From Beroe ovata (Eukaryota; Ctenophora; Nuda; Beroida; Beroidae), in the NCBI GenBank assembly GCA_946803715.1, contig CAMPET010000202.1, positions 89,176-99,211 of the forward strand: DNA of 10,036 bases, in the 5' to 3' direction. Of the stretch, positions 6,668-10,036 are shown piece by piece. Position 1 is the stretch's first letter. The number at the start of each line of letters is the position of its first letter. Under the pieces are notes generated by a model that saw nothing but the letters and a program-made list of their open reading frames with translations, had not been told where the DNA came from and made no database searches. The position numbers and the translations under genes were made by a program.

Positions 6668-7317
6668 CAGATGCCGCGAGGGGCTTGCCAGCCCCTTGAT
6701 TTACCACGACCGCTCGACCGTTGCTTTGTCAAATTTTACGCCACGCAGTGCAGTGCAATGCGCCATTTTTTTTGCCGCGGATGTTCATGTTATCAATATC
6801 TGTCCACTGTTTCTTGCGCCGCGCGCGCAAGAAACAGTACACGAATATAACAATATAACATCCGGCAACTGTTTCTTACTTTCTTGGCTGCGCGCAAAAA
6901 ACAGTGGACAGATAACATCCGGCAAGCGCTGCGCCTCTCCGTGGTTTCTACGACTTCTTAGATCAATAAGTAAATAAAGGGCGCTCAATGACCAACGTGT
7001 GCACATATTTGTATCTCATCAGACACATGGCCAAATGCAAATGTTTTCATTTTAGACGAAAAATTTGAACGATCCTTAGTCAGAATTTTGTTGTATGACT
7101 TGCATCATGATTAGTGGTCTAGCGTTGCCAAACAATGATGAGTGAAATTCGTGAAAAAAATGTCTGATTGTGTGAGCATATTTACTTCAATGCTTGAGCT
7201 TGCAACAGTTTATACCAGCAGTTATGTTAACATTGCAATTGTCACAAATCATTTGCACTTGACAAATTAATTTGCACTTTGACTACCTTGACTTATCATT
7301 TGAACTTGACATTGTGG
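6668..7317. other. GC-rich inverted-repeat block followed by AT-rich DNA, no gene
   Basis: The first 300 bp are GC-rich with nested inverted repeats and a duplicated ATAACATCCGGCAA (starting at about 6856 and 6912). The rest is AT-rich with the repeated phrases ATTTGCACTT and TTTGCACTTTGAC near 7250-7285. Open frames here are short and unrelated to known families. Confidence 0.5.
6797..6914. repeat. Nested inverted repeats (23-bp outer arms, 13-bp hairpin)
   Basis: The outer arms 6797-6819 and 6892-6914 are reverse complements with one mismatch (TATCTGTCCACTGTTT...). Inside, the left arm also pairs perfectly over 13 bp with 6825-6837 (CTGTTTCTTGCGC, loop of five). The left arm therefore has two alternative partners. 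This may be the core of a further MITE. Confidence 0.75.
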
Positions 7318-7325
7318 GATATCAT
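7318..7325. other. Target-site duplication, left copy (GATATCAT)
   Basis: This eight-base direct repeat is identical to 8169-8176 and immediately abuts the 5' terminus of the hAT-like element. Confidence 0.9.
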
Positions 7326-8168
7326 CAGAGGCGTGCGGTGGATTTCTAATCTAGTAAATTGGGGTGTACGGTAATCGAGTGACTTAGGGGGTTTTGGGGG
7401 CAGGCCTCCCTAACTGCCAGAGGCTTAGCGCCGCAGGCGAAGATTTTGGAGAGTCTAAGCCAGAGAATGCTTAACACACAGAAATCATCGATTCAAGTCA
7501 TTTTGCTACGAAAAGAAAGAGGGCAGAGATAAGCATTTTCAGTCTCCTCATCTCCTACTATAACTGTCTACTGACGGAATATTTCATGGTTTCTTATTAG
7601 ATAAGTCATAAGACGAGGGCAAGTGATTATGGGAGTGAGTGATTCGTATCCTGCACTAAGTTAAAATAGCATATGTAAAAGTGAAGAAAATGCCTCAAAA
7701 TCAACACTCCTAAACTCAATATGAACCTTAGCACAGAGTTTATAATCGACCATTTACAAGCATTCACGCCAAATCAACGAAACGAAATGATGAAACGACA
7801 CGTATACATAATATGACTCATATCGATCTGGGGTGTATCGTACACCCCAGCGCAATTAAAATACAGTAGGCGCCCCGATTTCACGGCACGCCTAGGGAGC
7901 ATTGCAATTTAACAGTACATTGGGGTGTGTGAGCCGCGCGCGCGTAAGTGCGCGTTTTTCTCAACCAATCAGCGTTGAGATGCGCATAAAGTTATTTTAC
8001 GATCTTTTATTCGCAATTTCTGGCAGAAAATGCGCGGCGCGTCATGAGCAGCGTCGCGTCCCGTTATCAACAAATCAGAAATATTTTCCTCTACCAAACA
8101 TTTTCTCTTTTTCTTTGCCAACAGTGGGGTGTACATGGACACCCCGACACCCCCACGGCACGCCTCTG
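7326..8168. mobile_element. Complete non-autonomous hAT-like DNA transposon
   Basis: The left terminus CAGAGGCGTGCGGTGG and the inverted right terminus (reverse complement CAGAGGCGTGCCGTGG) agree at 15 of 16 positions. GATATCAT, an 8-bp duplication, flanks both ends. CAG...CG-type terminal repeats with an 8-bp target duplication are characteristic of the hAT superfamily. The 843 bp hold no transposase, so movement would depend on an enzyme supplied elsewhere. The element carries subterminal palindromes (7828-7850 and 8126-8145) and CpG-rich stretches (7930-7960). Confidence 0.88.
7828..7850. repeat. Subterminal palindrome CTGGGGTGTA-TCG-TACACCCCAG
   Basis: Perfect 10-bp arms surround three bases. 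The arm sequence GGGGTGTAC recurs about 35 bp inside the left terminus and again at 8126-8145, close to the right terminus. These could be transposase-binding repeats; that role is inferred. Confidence 0.75.
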
Positions 8169-8176
8169 GATATCAT
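8169..8176. other. Target-site duplication, right copy (GATATCAT)
   Basis: This is identical to 7318-7325 and directly follows the 3' terminus ...CACGCCTCTG of the hAT-like element. Confidence 0.9.
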
Positions 8177-8507
8177 ATTATGTAACTCACAAGGATATCT
8201 CAAAAGTTGAAATGTTGAAATACAGCTGAAACAGTACCTTGTGTTCCTTCACACCAATTTGGTGAATATTGACCAACTTTCACTTGGCTTTGCCTTGAGA
8301 AATATGGCCAAATACTCACCTCATAGGTGTGATGCAACAACATATTATCTTACTCTTAAGGGTATATCAAAAGTAAGTAACAGGGGTAACTGTTGCTTGC
8401 ATTCCAATTGTTAGATAATATTGTTCCTTCACACCTATTCAGAGCATATTAATTAAATTTAACTCCACTGTGCCTGGAGAATCATGGCCAAATACGCACC
8501 TCACATG
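8174..8507. repeat. Diverged tandem pair, about 170 bp per copy
   Basis: Copy A (8174-8340) and copy B (8341-8507) share ordered landmarks: CATATTAT, ATATC-CAAAAGT, TTCCTTCACACC (8244 and 8424), and ATGGCCAAATAC followed by CACCTCA. Substitutions and small indels are numerous, so the duplication is old. No coding content is evident. Confidence 0.7.
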
Positions 8508-8511
8508 AAAC

Positions 8512-8604
8512 GACCGAAGCCAGAATTTTGGCCGAAGCCGAAGCAGAAGCCGAAGCTCAAATTTTGTTGCCGAAGCCGAAGCCGAAGCCGAAGTCTTGGC
8601 CGAA
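8512..8604. repeat. Imperfect GCCGAA hexanucleotide repeat
   Basis: There are runs of GCCGAA/GCAGAA with short AT-rich interruptions. They open frames encoding AEAEAE or PKPKPK, but there is no ATG start or homology, so the translation is judged artefactual. Confidence 0.8.
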
Positions 8605-9164
8605 GTTTTCATTCACGATAGTTCAGATTATATTGACCATTGGAGAGCTTGGCTACACATTTTTTCACGAAATAAAAAAATCAATCTGGCCACAAGCGGA
8701 GCGACTGCGAGTACCTATGCTTCATTGCTTTAGCCTGCTGCAGTTAACAAATTTCTGGGGTCCTTGTCTATTGATGATAGACTCTTTGGATAATTTCATT
8801 CATAATTGAGCATGAGCAAATAATCTTGCGCAAATAATCATTGTGCAAAAAAATCCTCGCTGGCGCTCGCTGCTTTGCCGCTTGCGTCAGCTGGGCCTTG
8901 CATCGCCAGAAAAGGGTCTTTTGAAAAATCAATCAAGAAACACTAGAAACTTATCCCCATCTCATTCTATTGAAAATCACAAATCTGCAGTAGCGGTCAG
9001 CAACTCTGCAAAGTTTATCTATATCAAATCTTGAAGGCTTTCGGAAATCCATATTACCTTCCTTACAATAGGTTCTGTAACCCTGAGCAGGATTCTGGGG
9101 GTGCAGCCCCCAGAAGCCAGAGAGATTATTGCTTTTACCTGNAAATTCACCGCAATCATCACAT
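8605..9164. other. Unassigned stretch, no supported gene
   Basis: This is mixed AT-rich DNA with a GC-rich patch at 8858-8900. A perfect 8-bp hairpin is present at 9094-9114 (TCTGGGGG / CCCCCAGA, loop TGCAG), and an N at 9142. The open frames are short and unrecognised. Confidence 0.45.
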
Positions 9165-9912
9165 TATGTTGGGCGGATCGATGTTCTGAGACCCCCAGAC
9201 CTTTAATATCCGAGTTATCGACGAAAAACCGTTTTTCCACTTTTTCGATAAGTAGTATATTAATACTAAAAGCAACATAATATAAAAAGTTCGAATGCTT
9301 TTGAGATGATAAAATTATGTCTGACTTAATACTATCATGACCCGGATAACTGATAAGTGCCATGAAAGCCCATTCAGCTTCAATGACAGTGTGGGGTAGG
9401 GCAGGGTTTAAGACTCTTAGACCTATATTTTTCGTATTATGATCTACAGATTAATACGTACAACTATCCAGAAAGCCCAATTGAATCCAATGTATGTTGG
9501 GCGGATCGATGTTCTGAGACCCCCTGACCTTTAATATCCGAGTTATGGACTAAAAGCCGTTTTCCGATAAGTACTATATTAAAAAAGCAACATCCTTTAT
9601 CAACGATCAAATACTTTTGAAATGATGAAATTATGTATGAATATGATTTAATGCTATTATGACCTGGATAAGTGCCATGAAAGCCCATAATTTAGCTTTA
9701 ATGTGTGGGGTAGGCCAGGGTTTAAGTCTCTAAGACCTATATTTTTCGTGTTATTTACAAAGAAACATTATCTTACAATTTCACCGATTATCCAAAGGAT
9801 AATAATTAAGATTGAAATTTTCGATCAGATAACAATTACCTACTTCAATCTTTCATGCTTTGGTTCACGATACATAAGTACAACTATCCAAAAAGCCTAA
9901 TTGAATCCAATG
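9165..9912. repeat. Head-to-tail duplication of about 330 bp
   Basis: Copy A spans 9165-9492 and copy B 9493-9912. Both begin TATGTTGGGCGGATCGATGT and end CCAATTGAATCCAATG or CCTAATTGAATCCAATG. Both contain GTGCCATGAAAGCCCAT and GACCTATATTTTTCGT. Copy B has about 90 extra bases between roughly 9755 and 9870. The copies abut exactly at 9492/9493. Confidence 0.88.
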
Positions 9913-9932
9913 TTACCTACAATAATCTACCC

Positions 9933-9943
9933 TATATATAAAG
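9933..9943 (+). promoter_or_regulatory. TATA box downstream of the tandem duplication
   Basis: TATATATAAAG is a strong TATA match on the plus strand, about 20-30 bp past the end of copy B. Transcription would head right, out of the window. This fits the U3 region of an LTR element, or a promoter with duplicated upstream modules. No coding sequence is visible before the edge. Confidence 0.45.
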
Positions 9944-10036
9944 GACAGGTAGTATATGAAGCCCTCATTTTGACAGAAATAATATTTGTAACAAATTGCT
10001 TTTGCTCTGCTTCTGGATCTTAATAGGTCTGCCAAC

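Noticed and set aside
8528-8809. 93-codon frame starting with AEAEAE and PKPKPK
   Set aside because: It arises from the GCCGAA microsatellite, has no ATG at its start and shows no recognisable domain downstream.
9019-9688. Minus-strand frames in the two tandem copies (YPGHDSIKS / YPGHNSIKS)
   Set aside because: The similarity of the two peptides comes from the DNA duplication; the frames are broken differently in each copy and lack a domain signature.

Overview
The window reads as animal nuclear DNA, probably from a marine invertebrate such as a sponge or cnidarian. This is inferred from AT-rich sequence, short GT-AG introns near 100 bp, metazoan gene families, CA-rich microsatellites and several transposon relics. 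Three Ns show it comes from a genome assembly. The species cannot be named from the sequence.

The left 4.6 kb holds the genes. An otubain-type deubiquitinase lies on the minus strand. Its exons can be recognised at 3291-3273, 3176-3025, 2922-2804 and 367-283, and the gene runs off the left edge. Its 2.4 kb third intron contains a complete single-exon gene on the opposite strand (1661-2707), a type I membrane protein with a cysteine-rich ectodomain and a ten-residue tandem repeat in its cytoplasmic tail. About 370 bp upstream of the otubain, on the same strand, is an intronless family I inorganic pyrophosphatase (4626-3658). It has all the family's active-site residues, an N-terminal signal peptide and a C-terminal KQEL, which together predict a pyrophosphatase resident in the endoplasmic reticulum.

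The right 5.4 kb shows no convincing host gene. It holds a decayed non-LTR retrotransposon reverse transcriptase (about 5178-4845, minus), an 85-bp foldback element (5474-5558), a truncated hAT-like element (6260-6667), a GC-rich nested inverted repeat (6797-6914), and a complete 843-bp non-autonomous hAT-like element (7326-8168) flanked by the 8-bp duplication GATATCAT. Beyond these are a diverged tandem pair (8174-8507), a GCCGAA microsatellite, and a head-to-tail duplication of about 330 bp (9165-9912) followed by a TATA box, which may be part of an LTR or another promoter.

The most notable items are the predicted ER pyrophosphatase, the antisense gene nested in the otubain intron, and the well-delimited hAT-like element with a duplicated right end.
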